A stretch of 64,000 bases of DNA from Paraburkholderia sp. GTDB taxonomy: Bacteria; Pseudomonadota; Gammaproteobacteria; Burkholderiales; Burkholderiaceae. The stretch is taken from the NCBI GenBank assembly GCA_004322045.1, contig SCRN01000022.1:38712-102711 (forward strand), given 5' to 3'. Made by a program: the position numbers and the translations under genes. How positions within the stretch are numbered: position 1 is the stretch's first letter; every line of letters starts with the position of its first letter. This document shows positions 26,104 through 35,593 of the stretch, one piece after another. Under the pieces are notes generated by a model. It was not told where the DNA came from, did not search any database, and saw only the letters and a program-made list of their open reading frames with translations.

Positions 26104-26751
26104 CTACGTCGCGCTTTGCGCGAAGATTTTCCAGGTCTTCTTCTGGGTCAACGAATCGGCTTGCTCATGCACGGCGCAATCGAGCCGCAGATCCACGTCG
26201 CTGATCGCGATATCGAGTGCGTTGCAGCGATGCGCAACCTTCTTCGGGTTTTTGCTCGCTTCGAAATGCTTGCAGGTGACGCACATGCGATGTTCGGGCA
26301 TGGTGCCTTGCACCTGCAACTGGCGAATCATCTTGATCATCGTGCGATAGAAGATGGCTTGCTCGTCGTCCCGCAGCGTGCTGATCGCGCCCACGAGGAA
26401 CTCAGGCCATTGCTGCGCGCGCTTCGCGGCCGCGCGGCCGCGCGCGGTAAGCTTGACGGCCAAAGCGCGGCCGTCCTCCGTCGCGCGACGCTTTTGGATG
26501 AGCCCTTTCGCCTCGAGCGTGCTGACGGCGTCGCTCGTCGTAGCAGCGGTGAGCGCCGTCTCGCGAGCGATCTCGCCCAAGCGCAACGGATTTTTCCGCT
26601 GCATGAGCAACACGAGGATCTCGCCTTGCGTCGGCGTGAGCCCAGCGCTTTCAGCCCATTCCCACGCCTGGCTGCGCATTGCCGTGCCCAAGCGCAGCAA
26701 GCTGTGGGTCACGCGCCCGGTCGCTTGCTCTCCGTGTACACCTTCGCTCAT
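26104..26751 (-). CDS. MarR-family regulator with cysteine-rich C-terminal extension
   Basis: A 215-residue protein. Residues about 15-150 are a MarR winged helix (LTPTQGEILVLLMQRKNPLRLGEIARE, then AATTSDAVSTLEAKGLI with the wing after it). The extra C-terminal tail of about 60 residues carries C-x-x-C (RMCVTCKHFEAS), then HRCNALD and LRLDCAVHEQ. Four Cys and two His could bind zinc or an iron-sulfur cluster. MarR proteins with this tail recur in Burkholderiales and other Proteobacteria, but I know of no assigned function. It may sense redox or metal state. Confidence 0.85.
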   Translation of the reverse strand: MSEGVHGEQATGRVTHSLLRLGTAMRSQAWEWAESAGLTPTQGEILVLLMQRKNPLRLGEIARETALTAATTSDAVSTLEAKGLIQKRRATEDGRALAVKLTARGRAAAKRAQQWPEFLVGAISTLRDDEQAIFYRTMIKMIRQLQVQGTMPEHRMCVTCKHFEASKNPKKVAHRCNALDIAISDVDLRLDCAVHEQADSLTQKKTWKIFAQSAT

Positions 26752-27236
26752 AGTCTTTGTTCGCTATTTCGCAATTGACAGCATGCCTCTGCTGGTTTGG
26801 TTGCCCGCTCGCGCCTTGCCTTGCGCCCCGGCAGCCCCGTGGGATGACCCGCCTTCTATTGGGCGTGCCGATTCTACTATTTCATGCATGCGCCACCCGC
26901 CAGCGCTAAGCGAGCGCCACGCGATATCGCCTTCCACGCGACAGCCGCGCCATTTTAAGCGACGAAAGAGAATAGTACAGCTAAGTTATTCAGGCGCATC
27001 TGTGGATAAGTCATGTATAACCGCGCGTGTCGAATGTGCGTCATTTCTGGATAACGTCGGATGTCATTCGAACGCCTTCCGAGTTACCCAAAGCTCATGC
27101 GAGTTCCGCACGCGCGAGCCACGCGGTTATCGTTGCGCTAGACCCTTGATGCGTCGGCCTATTTCCCGGTTTTCCACAGATTGGGCCCCACCTTGTTAAC
27201 TATTACTACGAATGTATACGTTGTAAACGTAAAAAC
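26752..27236. other. Gene-free AT-richer segment with DnaA boxes (candidate origin, left part)
   Basis: No gene is supported here. It has two sites fitting the DnaA consensus TTWTNCACA: TGTGGATAA at 27001-27009 (reverse TTATCCACA) and TTTTCCACA at 27170-27178. There is also one near match, TCTGGATAA at 27046-27054. The right end (27191-27235) is AT-rich and carries one arm of an inverted repeat shared with 30.15 kb. The part nearest the MarR gene probably holds its promoter. Confidence 0.6.
27191..27230 (-). repeat. Inverted repeat arm, left (partner at 30153-30189)
   Basis: Read on the minus strand, this holds GTTTAC, then a TATAC core, then CGTAGTAATAGTTAACAAGG. The final 20 bases match the right-hand arm at 30170-30189 with one difference. 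The arms face each other about 3 kb apart and flank ybdK and the antiporter gene. Confidence 0.75.
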
Positions 27237-28355
27237 CTAAACCCCCCGCCACCGCAAGCATTGTTGGCGAACCGCTTCGTGCAACGATTTTTCTTTTGCG
27301 ACGATCTCTCGCAGCCAGGTCGCATCGTTGACTTGTCCCTGCGCGATGTTGGCGATTTCGCGCAATGCCATCGAGGACTGCAGCGCATCGCCATGCGGCT
27401 CGATCACGCGCAGCGTCTCCAGAATGTCCTCGAATATCGTGCGGCGCTCCCCTGTCTGTGGGTTGATGCAGGTGCCGGCGAGCCCGAAACGGCAGGCCTC
27501 GAACCGATTGAATGTGTAGACGAGATAATCGTCTTCTCTCGGCACAAACGGCCGGTCGATGAGCAAATGGCGCGCGAGGGTTTGGATGTAGCAGGCAATG
27601 GCCGCGGCGCGGTCGACCGATAAGGGCGTATCCATGACCCGCACCTCGATGGTGCCGTAGCCCGGCTTGGGGCGGATATCCCAGTAGAAATCTTTCATGC
27701 TGTTGACGACGCCGGTCGCAACCATCTTCGAAAAATATTCCTCGAAGCCGGACCAGGTCAGCACGAACGGCGCGCGCCCCGATAGCGGAAATGCGAATAC
27801 CGAGTTCAGCCGCGCCGAGTGAAACCCCGTGTCGACGCCTTGCACGTACGGCGAGGAAGCCGAAAGCGCAATGAAATGCGGAATGAAGCGCGACATGGCA
27901 TGCAACAGGAACAGCGCGCTGTCGGGATCCGGACAACCGATATGCACGTGCTGGCCGAAGACGGTGAACTGTTTGGCGAGATAGCCATAGAGCTCGGACA
28001 GATACTGAAAACGCGGCGCATCGAAAATTTGGCGCTCGCTCCATTGCTGGAATGCGTGCGTGCCGCCTCCGGCCAGGCCGACGTTCAGATGATCGGCCGC
28101 CGCCACGAGCGTGTCGCGCAAAGTGCGCAGTTGCGCGAGCGCTTCCTCGTGCGAATTGCAGATCCCCGTCGACAGCTCGATCATGCTTTCGGTGATCTCG
28201 GGCGTGATATTGCCGGGGACCTTCTGGTCTTTCACGAGCCGCATCAGGTCGGACGCGGCTTTGGTCAGATCGTAGTCGTGCGTGTTGACGACTTGGATCT
28301 CGAGCTCGACGCCGAAGGTGAAGGGTTTGGAATTGATGAACGGTTCAAGTGCCAT
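27237..28355 (-). CDS. ybdK: Carboxylate-amine ligase YbdK (glutamate-cysteine ligase type 2)
   Basis: A 372-residue ATP-grasp-like ligase of the GCS2 family. [19 protein letters not shown] opens it, with the Glu residues of the metal site. [17 protein letters not shown] and [17 protein letters not shown] follow, matching YbdK. E. coli YbdK has weak gamma-glutamylcysteine synthetase activity in vitro, but the true role is unclear. A standard gshA is also in the window (52.5 kb), so this is not the main glutathione enzyme. ATG 28355 follows GGAAGACACC. It lies between two gene-free segments proposed as an origin. Confidence 0.9.
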   Translation of the reverse strand: MALEPFINSKPFTFGVELEIQVVNTHDYDLTKAASDLMRLVKDQKVPGNITPEITESMIELSTGICNSHEEALAQLRTLRDTLVAAADHLNVGLAGGGTHAFQQWSERQIFDAPRFQYLSELYGYLAKQFTVFGQHVHIGCPDPDSALFLLHAMSRFIPHFIALSASSPYVQGVDTGFHSARLNSVFAFPLSGRAPFVLTWSGFEEYFSKMVATGVVNSMKDFYWDIRPKPGYGTIEVRVMDTPLSVDRAAAIACYIQTLARHLLIDRPFVPREDDYLVYTFNRFEACRFGLAGTCINPQTGERRTIFEDILETLRVIEPHGDALQSSMALREIANIAQGQVNDATWLREIVAKEKSLHEAVRQQCLRWRGV

Positions 28356-28382
28356 GGTGTCTTCCGAATCCAAGATCCGTTG

Positions 28383-29585
28383 TTAGGTGCGCCGCTCGCC
28401 GACTAGCGCGAGACCGCGATAGACGAGCAGCGGCCCGACGATCTGCAGTACGACGATCGAGCACATCACGACCGCGCGCAGCGTCGGATCGAAGTTGGGA
28501 TAGAGCGCATAGGTGTCGTCGACCAACAAGTAGGCGAGCGCCGACATGGGCGACAACGATATGCCGAGCGCCACGCCCTGCTTCAGGCCGATGCCGCTCG
28601 GTTTGGCAAACGCGAGCACGCCGACGAGCTTGGCGACGAAGCGCGCCACGATAAGGCCCAGCGCCGCAACGCCGCCCAGCGCGATATCGCGCCATTCGAA
28701 GCCCGTCATGGTCAGCACGAACAAGATCACGGTGAGCAGCCAGCCGGCCGTGCCGAAATGCTCGGGCCACAATTGCGGCTTGGGCTCGAGGTTTTTGACG
28801 ATGATGCCCGCCGCGAGCAGACTCAGGATCGTCGACAGGTTGAACAAATGCGCGATCGCAATCGCGAGCAACACGAGGCCGAAGAGCGCCACGAACGAAT
28901 GCTCGTCCTGAACTTGCATCGAGCGATAAAAGAACGTGCAGGCGCGCGCGAGCAAATAAGCGAGCACGAGCGACCCGACGAGCAGGTACAGCGGCTGAAC
29001 GATCGTCGCAAAGACGTTGCCGTAGACCTCTTGATGCAGCCACCCCGAGGCGATTTTTTCGATCACGACGGCGTACATGCTGTTCAGCGCCGTGAGCGTG
29101 ATCAGGCGCTGGGTGACCTGGCCTTCCGCCCGCAACTCGGTTTTGAGCTGAATCACCATCGCAGGCGAAGTCGACATGGCGATGGCCGCGATCACGGTCG
29201 ACACCGCGGCGCTCACGTGAGTGAACGACAGCGCGATCAGAACGAGCACGAAAGTCAGTGTCGCCTCGGCAAGACTCGACGCGACGAGCCATGGGTTGCG
29301 CCGAATCCATCGCAGGTCGAGTCGCCCGCCCAATTCGAACAGCAGCAACCCGAGGGCGACGTCGAGCAGCAACCGCGAGGTGCTACCCGTGCCTGCATCG
29401 ATCGCCTGGAACCCTGCCGACCCGGCAATCAGACCGATCACGGCATAGCCGGTGACGCGCGGCACACGCCAGGCGCGATAGCAAAGCTCGCCCAAGAGGC
29501 CGGCGACGAGGAGCGCAAGGCCGGCCCAGAAGACGGCATCGGGCACGAACGGCCAGTGCGGAAGAAAGGAAAACGCCGATTTCAT
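28383..29585 (-). CDS. CPA2-family cation:proton antiporter (KefB-like membrane domain)
   Basis: A 400-residue protein with about twelve hydrophobic segments and no soluble TrkA-N/RCK domain. ALGLLLFELGGRLDLRWIRRNPW near residue 80 is the CPA2 motif, and TVIAAIAMSTSPAMVIQLKTE and ILFVLTMTGFEW are later transport helices. This suggests Na+/H+ or K+/H+ exchange at the inner membrane. The missing RCK domain separates it from glutathione-gated KefB/KefC. It starts 853 bp from the next gene and ends 27 bp before ybdK, so the two may be co-transcribed. Confidence 0.85.
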   Translation of the reverse strand: MKSAFSFLPHWPFVPDAVFWAGLALLVAGLLGELCYRAWRVPRVTGYAVIGLIAGSAGFQAIDAGTGSTSRLLLDVALGLLLFELGGRLDLRWIRRNPWLVASSLAEATLTFVLVLIALSFTHVSAAVSTVIAAIAMSTSPAMVIQLKTELRAEGQVTQRLITLTALNSMYAVVIEKIASGWLHQEVYGNVFATIVQPLYLLVGSLVLAYLLARACTFFYRSMQVQDEHSFVALFGLVLLAIAIAHLFNLSTILSLLAAGIIVKNLEPKPQLWPEHFGTAGWLLTVILFVLTMTGFEWRDIALGGVAALGLIVARFVAKLVGVLAFAKPSGIGLKQGVALGISLSPMSALAYLLVDDTYALYPNFDPTLRAVVMCSIVVLQIVGPLLVYRGLALVGERRT

Positions 29586-30152
29586 CTGATAGCTGCTCCT
29601 TTACGGACAGGCCGGTCTAGGCGATTTGCCCATGACGGCTCTTTCTCGTGGCTTGATTGCTCGCGTTACGACGATCTGCCGCGACGCGGACGAATTGAGT
29701 GGGGCGTCGACGACCGGACTGCTACCGGGCATGACGACCCGGTGCGCCTGTTTCGACTCGCGGCGCGAGAAGCGCTGGGATAGAGCGTGGCTCGTGCCCG
29801 GCGCGGTGAAATGGGGTGGAGCAACGCCCGCAGCCTGCTGCAGCAAACGAGAAGCGCGAACGTTGCCCCCGTTGGCGCCGCGTATTCGCGTCGCGCAGCC
29901 ATGCAACGGGTGCAAGAGGAACACGGATTGTGCCATAGCTTGCCCCCAAGTCGCACGATCCATCATCGAATTGCGTTGATCCCGGTACAAACTACGTCTA
30001 ATTTCGTATTACGAAGAAAAAATGTCCGAAGGTTTGCGGCGGATGCCGCGCGCAGCAGCGCAGGTTTTGTCGGCAATCTCGAGTTTTCCCATAGGCATGC
30101 GGGGCGTTGGACCGCATATCCGGCGATGCGTGCCGTGCTAGTTCGGGTTTAC

Positions 30153-30189
30153 TTGTTTACGTATGTATACGTAGTAGTAGTTAACAAGG
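30153..30189 (+). repeat. Inverted repeat arm, right (partner at 27191-27230)
   Basis: Plus-strand TTGTTTACGTATGTATAC followed by GTAGTAGTAGTTAACAAGG. The last 20 bases differ from the minus-strand copy at 27.2 kb at one position. The unit also contains a TAC-rich, GTATAC palindromic core and lies between two DnaA-box clusters. Confidence 0.75.
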
Positions 30190-30380
30190 CCGTACCAAAA
30201 CTGTGCACAACGGCCATTTCTTTCGCCGGATCAAGTGCTTAGCGGTCGCATAACCGCATGTGGATCGTGTGCGGGCGTGACTTGCTTCGAAGCATAACTT
30301 TGGGGCGTCGTGGCTGGTAGCCGACTTGTCCCGTATACGTCCACACCGATTACACATGATTCCCACGTCTCGATCACCGG

Positions 30381-30406
30381 GTTATCCACAGCGTGCGGTG
30401 GATAAC
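30381..30406. promoter_or_regulatory. Pair of opposed DnaA boxes
   Basis: GTTATCCAC and GTGGATAAC form a perfect 9-bp dyad around an 8-base spacer. TTATCCACA (30382-30390) is a canonical high-affinity DnaA box; the other half has TTATCCACC, one mismatch. It lies 32 bp beyond the mnmC stop codon. A transcription terminator is unlikely, since no T-run follows. Confidence 0.7.
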
Positions 30407-30438
30407 ACGATAGGCCGCGAGGACTGTCTATCGGCCGG

Positions 30439-32427
30439 TCATGCACCGTCCGCAGCCACGATGCCCTGGCGCAATGCTCGCAACAGATAGCGGGCGGGAT
30501 CCAAGGCTTCGGCGAGATCGCGCTCCAGTGGCCATGGCTCGCCCTCGAGTTGCGAAGCGATGAGTTCCGCGCCGAGCGATGCCCATACGAGGCCTCGGGA
30601 GCCGAAAGCGAAAGACCCGTAAAGACCGGCGGCGCGCGGCAAATCCCGCGGCCACGCGCCGCTCAGCGTGGAGGCTTGCCGCGCGCTGGCCGCTTCGTCG
30701 GCGAGCGGACCGATCATGGGGAGCCGATCGTGGGTCACGCACCGAAATGCCACGCGGCCGGAAAGCTTGCCGAGGGCAAGCTCGCCTGCCGCGATCGTGG
30801 GGTCCAGACCGGGCAGCAGCCCAGCGAGACGCGCGAGGTTTTCGGCATGGCTTGCCGCACGCAGATCGTCGCCGACGTCGTCGATGTCATAGGTGGCCCC
30901 TGTCAGCAAGGCGTGTTCGAGCGGAACCGCATAGCCATCGCCGATGATCGGCAGTCGCAGGGCCGGCGCCGCAGATAGGGGCAGGCAGGTCAATTGGCCG
31001 CGCACGAGGCGCGTGGGCACGTAACGCAGCCCCGATAGGCGCGTAGCGTCGTGTGCATTCGCGAAAATGACGATGCTCGCGCGCGCGATGCAAGCGCCCT
31101 GCTCGTCGAACACGGCCCAAGCGTTGCCCTGGCGCTCGATGCGGTGCGCTTGAACCTGTGCGCGCCAACTCAGCGCCCCACCCGCTTCGTCGCACAGCGC
31201 CGAGCACAATGCGGCCGGGTCGAGCGAGCCGCCTTCGGGATAAAGCCAGCCGCCACGTGCAACCCGCGCGCCCGCCGCTTCGCATGCTTGCGCAACCGAA
31301 GCGGCTTGCACGAACTCGGGGGGATAAGCTCGCTCGGCGATCGCCGCGCTGAGCGCCCTCGCATGCTCATCGTCGTCGGCTATTTGCAGCAATCCGCCGC
31401 GGCTGCGCGCAAAGACGTGGCCGGCTCGTTCGAGTGCGCGCCATCGCGCGAGCGCAAAGAGAAAACCCGTGCGCGTGATTTGCGACGCCACGCTGTCGTC
31501 GCGCGAAAGCAGCGGATGGAACACGCCCGCGGGGTTGCCGGACGCCTCACATCCGGCACGCGCGCGCCGCTCGACGAGTGTCACGCGCCAGCCGCGTGCG
31601 GCCAGTCGTTCGACGAGCGCACAGCCAGCGAGGCCCGCCCCCACGACGATCGCATGCCGTTCGTCCACCGCGAACGGTTGCGGCGGTTCGTGGCGCCGCA
31701 ACCGCCAGCGCGGCGCGAAATGGCCGACCAGCATGGCGCGTTTGCTCGCAAAGCCTTCGGCCCGCGCGCAGTCGAATCCCGCATCGGCCAAAGCGCGCCG
31801 CACATGCCCCGCGCAGGTGTAGGTGGCGAGCGTTGCGCCCTCGCCCGCTAGCCGCGCCAACGCCTTGAAAACCGGCGGCGACCATAGATCGGGATTCTTC
31901 TCGGGGGAAAAGCCGTCGAGATAGAACGCGTCGGCGCGTAGCCAAAGCTTGGGCAACAACGTAAGCGCATCGCCGAACGCGAGGGTCAGTGTGACACGGG
32001 ACGATTCGAATTCGAGTCGGTGCAGGCCGGGCGTGAGCACCGGCCAAGCATCGGCCAATTGTGCGGCGAGCGGCGCGAGCGTTGTGTCCGCAACCATCCG
32101 CGCATGCAATGCACGTAAATCGTCCGCTCGAAACGGATGTTTTTCGATCGAAACGAAGGCCAATCTTTCGCAGCGGTTCGGATCCTCGCGCCAAGCGGCC
32201 CAGGTCGCCAAGAAGTTGCCGCCGATGCCGAAGCCCGTTTCGACGATGGTGAACAAACGCCTCGCACGCCAGCGTTGCGGCAGTTCGTTTCCGCGTAGAA
32301 ACACGTGCTGGGCTTGGGCGAGCGCACCGGCGGCGCTGTGATAGATGTCGTCATAGGCCGGCGAGAACGGCGTGCCGTCGTTGCGAAAGGCCGGGGTGGC
32401 GGGGATCAGCTTGGAACTCATCGGCAT
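30439..32427 (-). CDS. mnmC: Bifunctional tRNA mnm5s2U34 methyltransferase/oxidoreductase MnmC
   Basis: MnmC completes the wobble-uridine modification that MnmG and MnmE begin: one domain removes the carboxymethyl group with FAD, the other methylates with SAM. The 662-residue protein has the methyltransferase first (FTIVETGFGIGGNFLATWAAW, about residues 62-80; WLRADAFYLDGFSPEKNPDLW). The FAD domain follows (AIVVGAGLAGCALVERLAARG near residue 260). Its length is close to the 668 of E. coli MnmC. Start ATG 32427 (MPMSSKLIP) was chosen by length; ATG 32421 is equally possible. The gene is divergent from hupB across a structured 428-bp region. Confidence 0.92.
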   Translation of the reverse strand: MPMSSKLIPATPAFRNDGTPFSPAYDDIYHSAAGALAQAQHVFLRGNELPQRWRARRLFTIVETGFGIGGNFLATWAAWREDPNRCERLAFVSIEKHPFRADDLRALHARMVADTTLAPLAAQLADAWPVLTPGLHRLEFESSRVTLTLAFGDALTLLPKLWLRADAFYLDGFSPEKNPDLWSPPVFKALARLAGEGATLATYTCAGHVRRALADAGFDCARAEGFASKRAMLVGHFAPRWRLRRHEPPQPFAVDERHAIVVGAGLAGCALVERLAARGWRVTLVERRARAGCEASGNPAGVFHPLLSRDDSVASQITRTGFLFALARWRALERAGHVFARSRGGLLQIADDDEHARALSAAIAERAYPPEFVQAASVAQACEAAGARVARGGWLYPEGGSLDPAALCSALCDEAGGALSWRAQVQAHRIERQGNAWAVFDEQGACIARASIVIFANAHDATRLSGLRYVPTRLVRGQLTCLPLSAAPALRLPIIGDGYAVPLEHALLTGATYDIDDVGDDLRAASHAENLARLAGLLPGLDPTIAAGELALGKLSGRVAFRCVTHDRLPMIGPLADEAASARQASTLSGAWPRDLPRAAGLYGSFAFGSRGLVWASLGAELIASQLEGEPWPLERDLAEALDPARYLLRALRQGIVAADGA

Positions 32428-32855
32428 GCGGAAAGTGTGGGAAAACGAGGCGTATGGGCGTAACTGGACGTAAGGGCCAACCCTAATCGCTCTGCCCGAA
32501 CTGCGCCAAACGGCCGCAAACCCAAGCTGGGCGCGGCTTTCGGGGCGTTGGAAAAATCCAACGACAGCGCCCCGGAATCTCGTGAGCCCCTTGGCAGCAG
32601 GGGTTCGCGAGTACGACAATGCTCAAACCCAGCGCCGACAAGGCTTGCCAGCGCTAAATTCTTTGGAAGCCTTGCCGTTATTGGGTTTGCGCTGAGCTAT
32701 CATAGCAAGCGCCGCGCGGCCGTATGGCCAGGGGGTTAAGCGCGACCGAGCGGCGCACGCTTCGCCACAGCTACTCGACGGCACAGCTTGCGTACGTATA
32801 ATTCGGCGCGTTTTGCGCTGTCCGTGTCACTTCAATCTGATAAAGAGGAACGTTA
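32428..32855. other. mnmC-hupB intergenic region rich in dyads
   Basis: No protein gene is seen. Between 32540 and 32700 there are several strong inverted repeats. They are CGTTGGA-AAAA-TCCAACG at 32546-32563, CCCCT...AGGGG nested in CTCG...CGAG around 32580-32612, and AAACCCA (32625-32631) with TGGGTTT (32682-32688) enclosing CAAGGCTT/AAGCCTTG. None has a convincing T-run, so they look more like a structured RNA or repeat element than terminators. The hupB promoter is near 32.78 kb. Confidence 0.5.
32775..32802 (+). promoter_or_regulatory. Probable sigma-70 promoter of hupB
   Basis: TCGACG (-35, four of six consensus bases) and a perfect TATAAT (-10, 32797-32802) are separated by 16 bp. The start point would be near 32809, giving a leader of about 47 nt before the hupB ATG. 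Confidence 0.7.
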
Positions 32856-33134
32856 ATGAACAAACAGGAACTGATCGACGCCGTCGCAGGTCAGACGGGC
32901 GCGAGCAAGGCTCAAACCGGCGAAACGCTCGATACGCTGCTCGAAGTGATCAAGAAGGCAGTGTCCAAGGGCGACGCGGTGCAGCTCATCGGCTTCGGTA
33001 GCTTCGGCTCGGGCAAGCGCGCGGCACGTACGGGCCGTAACCCCAAGACGGGCGAGACCATCAAGATTCCCGCCGCCAAGACCGTCAAATTCACGGCCGG
33101 CAAGGCATTCAAGGATGCTGTGAACAAGCGTTAA
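32856..33134 (+). CDS. hupB: HU family nucleoid protein HupB
   Basis: A 92-residue HU DNA-bending protein. [20 protein letters not shown] is the HU helical start; [25 protein letters not shown] is the beta-arm with the conserved GRNP tip and ends in [14 protein letters not shown] compacts and bends DNA throughout the nucleoid and helps initiation at origins. AGAGGAA stands before the ATG. It has its own promoter and a strong terminator, so it is monocistronic. Confidence 0.96.
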   Translation: MNKQELIDAVAGQTGASKAQTGETLDTLLEVIKKAVSKGDAVQLIGFGSFGSGKRAARTGRNPKTGETIKIPAAKTVKFTAGKAFKDAVNKR

Positions 33135-33163
33135 GCCGATATCGGGTTGACGTCTTGTCGACA

Positions 33164-33184
33164 CCCGCCTCAGGCGGGTTTTTT
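33164..33184 (+). terminator. Rho-independent terminator of hupB
   Basis: CCCGCC-TCA-GGCGGG, a perfect 6-bp GC stem with a three-base loop, is followed at once by six T residues, 30 bp after the hupB stop codon. Confidence 0.95.
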
Positions 33185-33232
33185 ATTCCAGAGAAGAGAG
33201 CAAAGGCGGGGGCGCCCGGCTTGCTTGAGCGA

Positions 33233-34579
<1,347 letters not shown>

Positions 34580-34739
34580 TGGAATCGACACATCGGTGGA
34601 GCGAGGGCGCAAAACGCCGCCGCGTGAAAGGCGTAGGGAGCATTTTGCACCAAACGCCGGCGCCCCACCTCGGTCGAGGCTCGGGCCGCTCACCGCAATG
34701 ACGATCGGCTAGGCTCGGTGCAGGCGATGTCCTGCGCGC

Positions 34740-35183
34740 TCAACGCTGTGCTTGCAAGAGCTTCCATTGCTCCAGAATGCCGACGATTTGATGCGCGTAG
34801 CGGTCGCGCAAGGACGGTGTTTCAGAGTGATAGGCGCCGACGGCAGCCCACGTGTTGCCGTATTTGTTCATCTTCTGCCGCAGGTGCCAGGCGGCGATGT
34901 AGACGCTTTTGCATGGCTCCATGAGGGTATCGGACGAAATGCCGTACTGGGCCAGCGTGGGCAGATGGATCGAATTGATCTGCATGAGCCCGTAGTCGGT
35001 CGATCCATTCGCATTCTTATGGGTGGCGTCGGGCCGGTTGTGCGACTCCTGCCAAGCGATGGCGCGCAGAATCAGCGGATTGACCTTCTGGTAGCGAGCG
35101 GCCTCGTCGAAGCAGTCTGCGCGTGCGTTGGCGCACGCGAGCCACGCGAGCAATGCCGCCAGAATCGGAACTGTCCGTTTCAT
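34740..35183 (-). CDS. Lytic transglycosylase (IagB/LT_GEWL family), secreted
   Basis: A 147-residue periplasmic murein-cleaving enzyme. A signal peptide of about 22 residues (ILAALLAWLACANARA) precedes the SLT fold. The catalytic Glu is in AIAWQESHNRPDA near residue 47, followed by GLMQINSIHLPTLAQYG and CKSVYIAAWHL. Small IagB-like enzymes open the wall for large secretion systems. It is divergent from the gsp type II secretion operon (410 bp apart), which suggests it may help place that machine across peptidoglycan (inference). Confidence 0.9.
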   Translation of the reverse strand: MKRTVPILAALLAWLACANARADCFDEAARYQKVNPLILRAIAWQESHNRPDATHKNANGSTDYGLMQINSIHLPTLAQYGISSDTLMEPCKSVYIAAWHLRQKMNKYGNTWAAVGAYHSETPSLRDRYAHQIVGILEQWKLLQAQR

Positions 35184-35593
35184 TGTACGAAACCCTTCGA
35201 CGAAGTGGCTCGTCGTTACGCTTCACGCAGGCCGGCTGGGGAAAACCCGAACTTGTCGTGAGATTCGGTCGAAATTGATCGACCGTATGATACCGGGTGC
35301 CGCCCGGGTGCATAGTAGGCCGGCCGACATAGCCGAGCCCTTGGCGGACAAACGCGGATCGCCGATCGCCGCTTAGCGTGGCGCCACGGGTCGTCCGACG
35401 GTCAACTGAGAAACTTCTGACGTAAAAGCGAACGCACTCTCGGCGGTAGATGATTATTCAGACACAAAAAACTGCTAATGTTCGTTTTCTCGAACGGCGG
35501 GCGGGCATCGGACACCAATACAGACGAGGGCCGAGCGATGCTCGCGAAGCATGACCGCCGAGGGCAGGCACTTTCGCATTGAACCTTTATTCC
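35184..35593. other. Divergent lytic transglycosylase / gspD promoter region
   Basis: No gene is supported in these 410 bases. Near gspD there is an AT-richer part (35450-35490) with a small dyad GTTCG-TTTTCT-CGAAC at 35480-35495. Promoters for both divergent genes must be here, but no clear -35/-10 pair stands out. Confidence 0.4.

Larger units (their letters stand above)
29586..30438. other. Gene-free segment with DnaA boxes (candidate origin, right part)
   Basis: I see no supported gene in these 853 bases, although a Cys-rich plus-strand frame (29626-29979) stays open without family resemblance. The right half has the pair GTTATCCAC (30381-30389) and GTGGATAAC (30398-30406), a perfect 9-bp dyad of two opposed DnaA boxes. 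The first contains TTATCCACA at 30382-30390. There is a near match, TGTGCACAA, at 30202-30210. AT-rich tracts lie at 29990-30030 and 30145-30195, the latter with an inverted repeat arm. The antiporter promoter should also be here. Confidence 0.6.

Noticed and set aside
29626..29979. A 117-residue plus-strand frame with several cysteines in the gene-poor segment
   Set aside because: No ribosome binding site, no similarity that I recognise, and other frames remain open over the same bases.
30381..30406. Transcription terminator for mnmC
   Set aside because: The dyad has no following T-run and consists of DnaA-box sequence, so an origin element is the better explanation.
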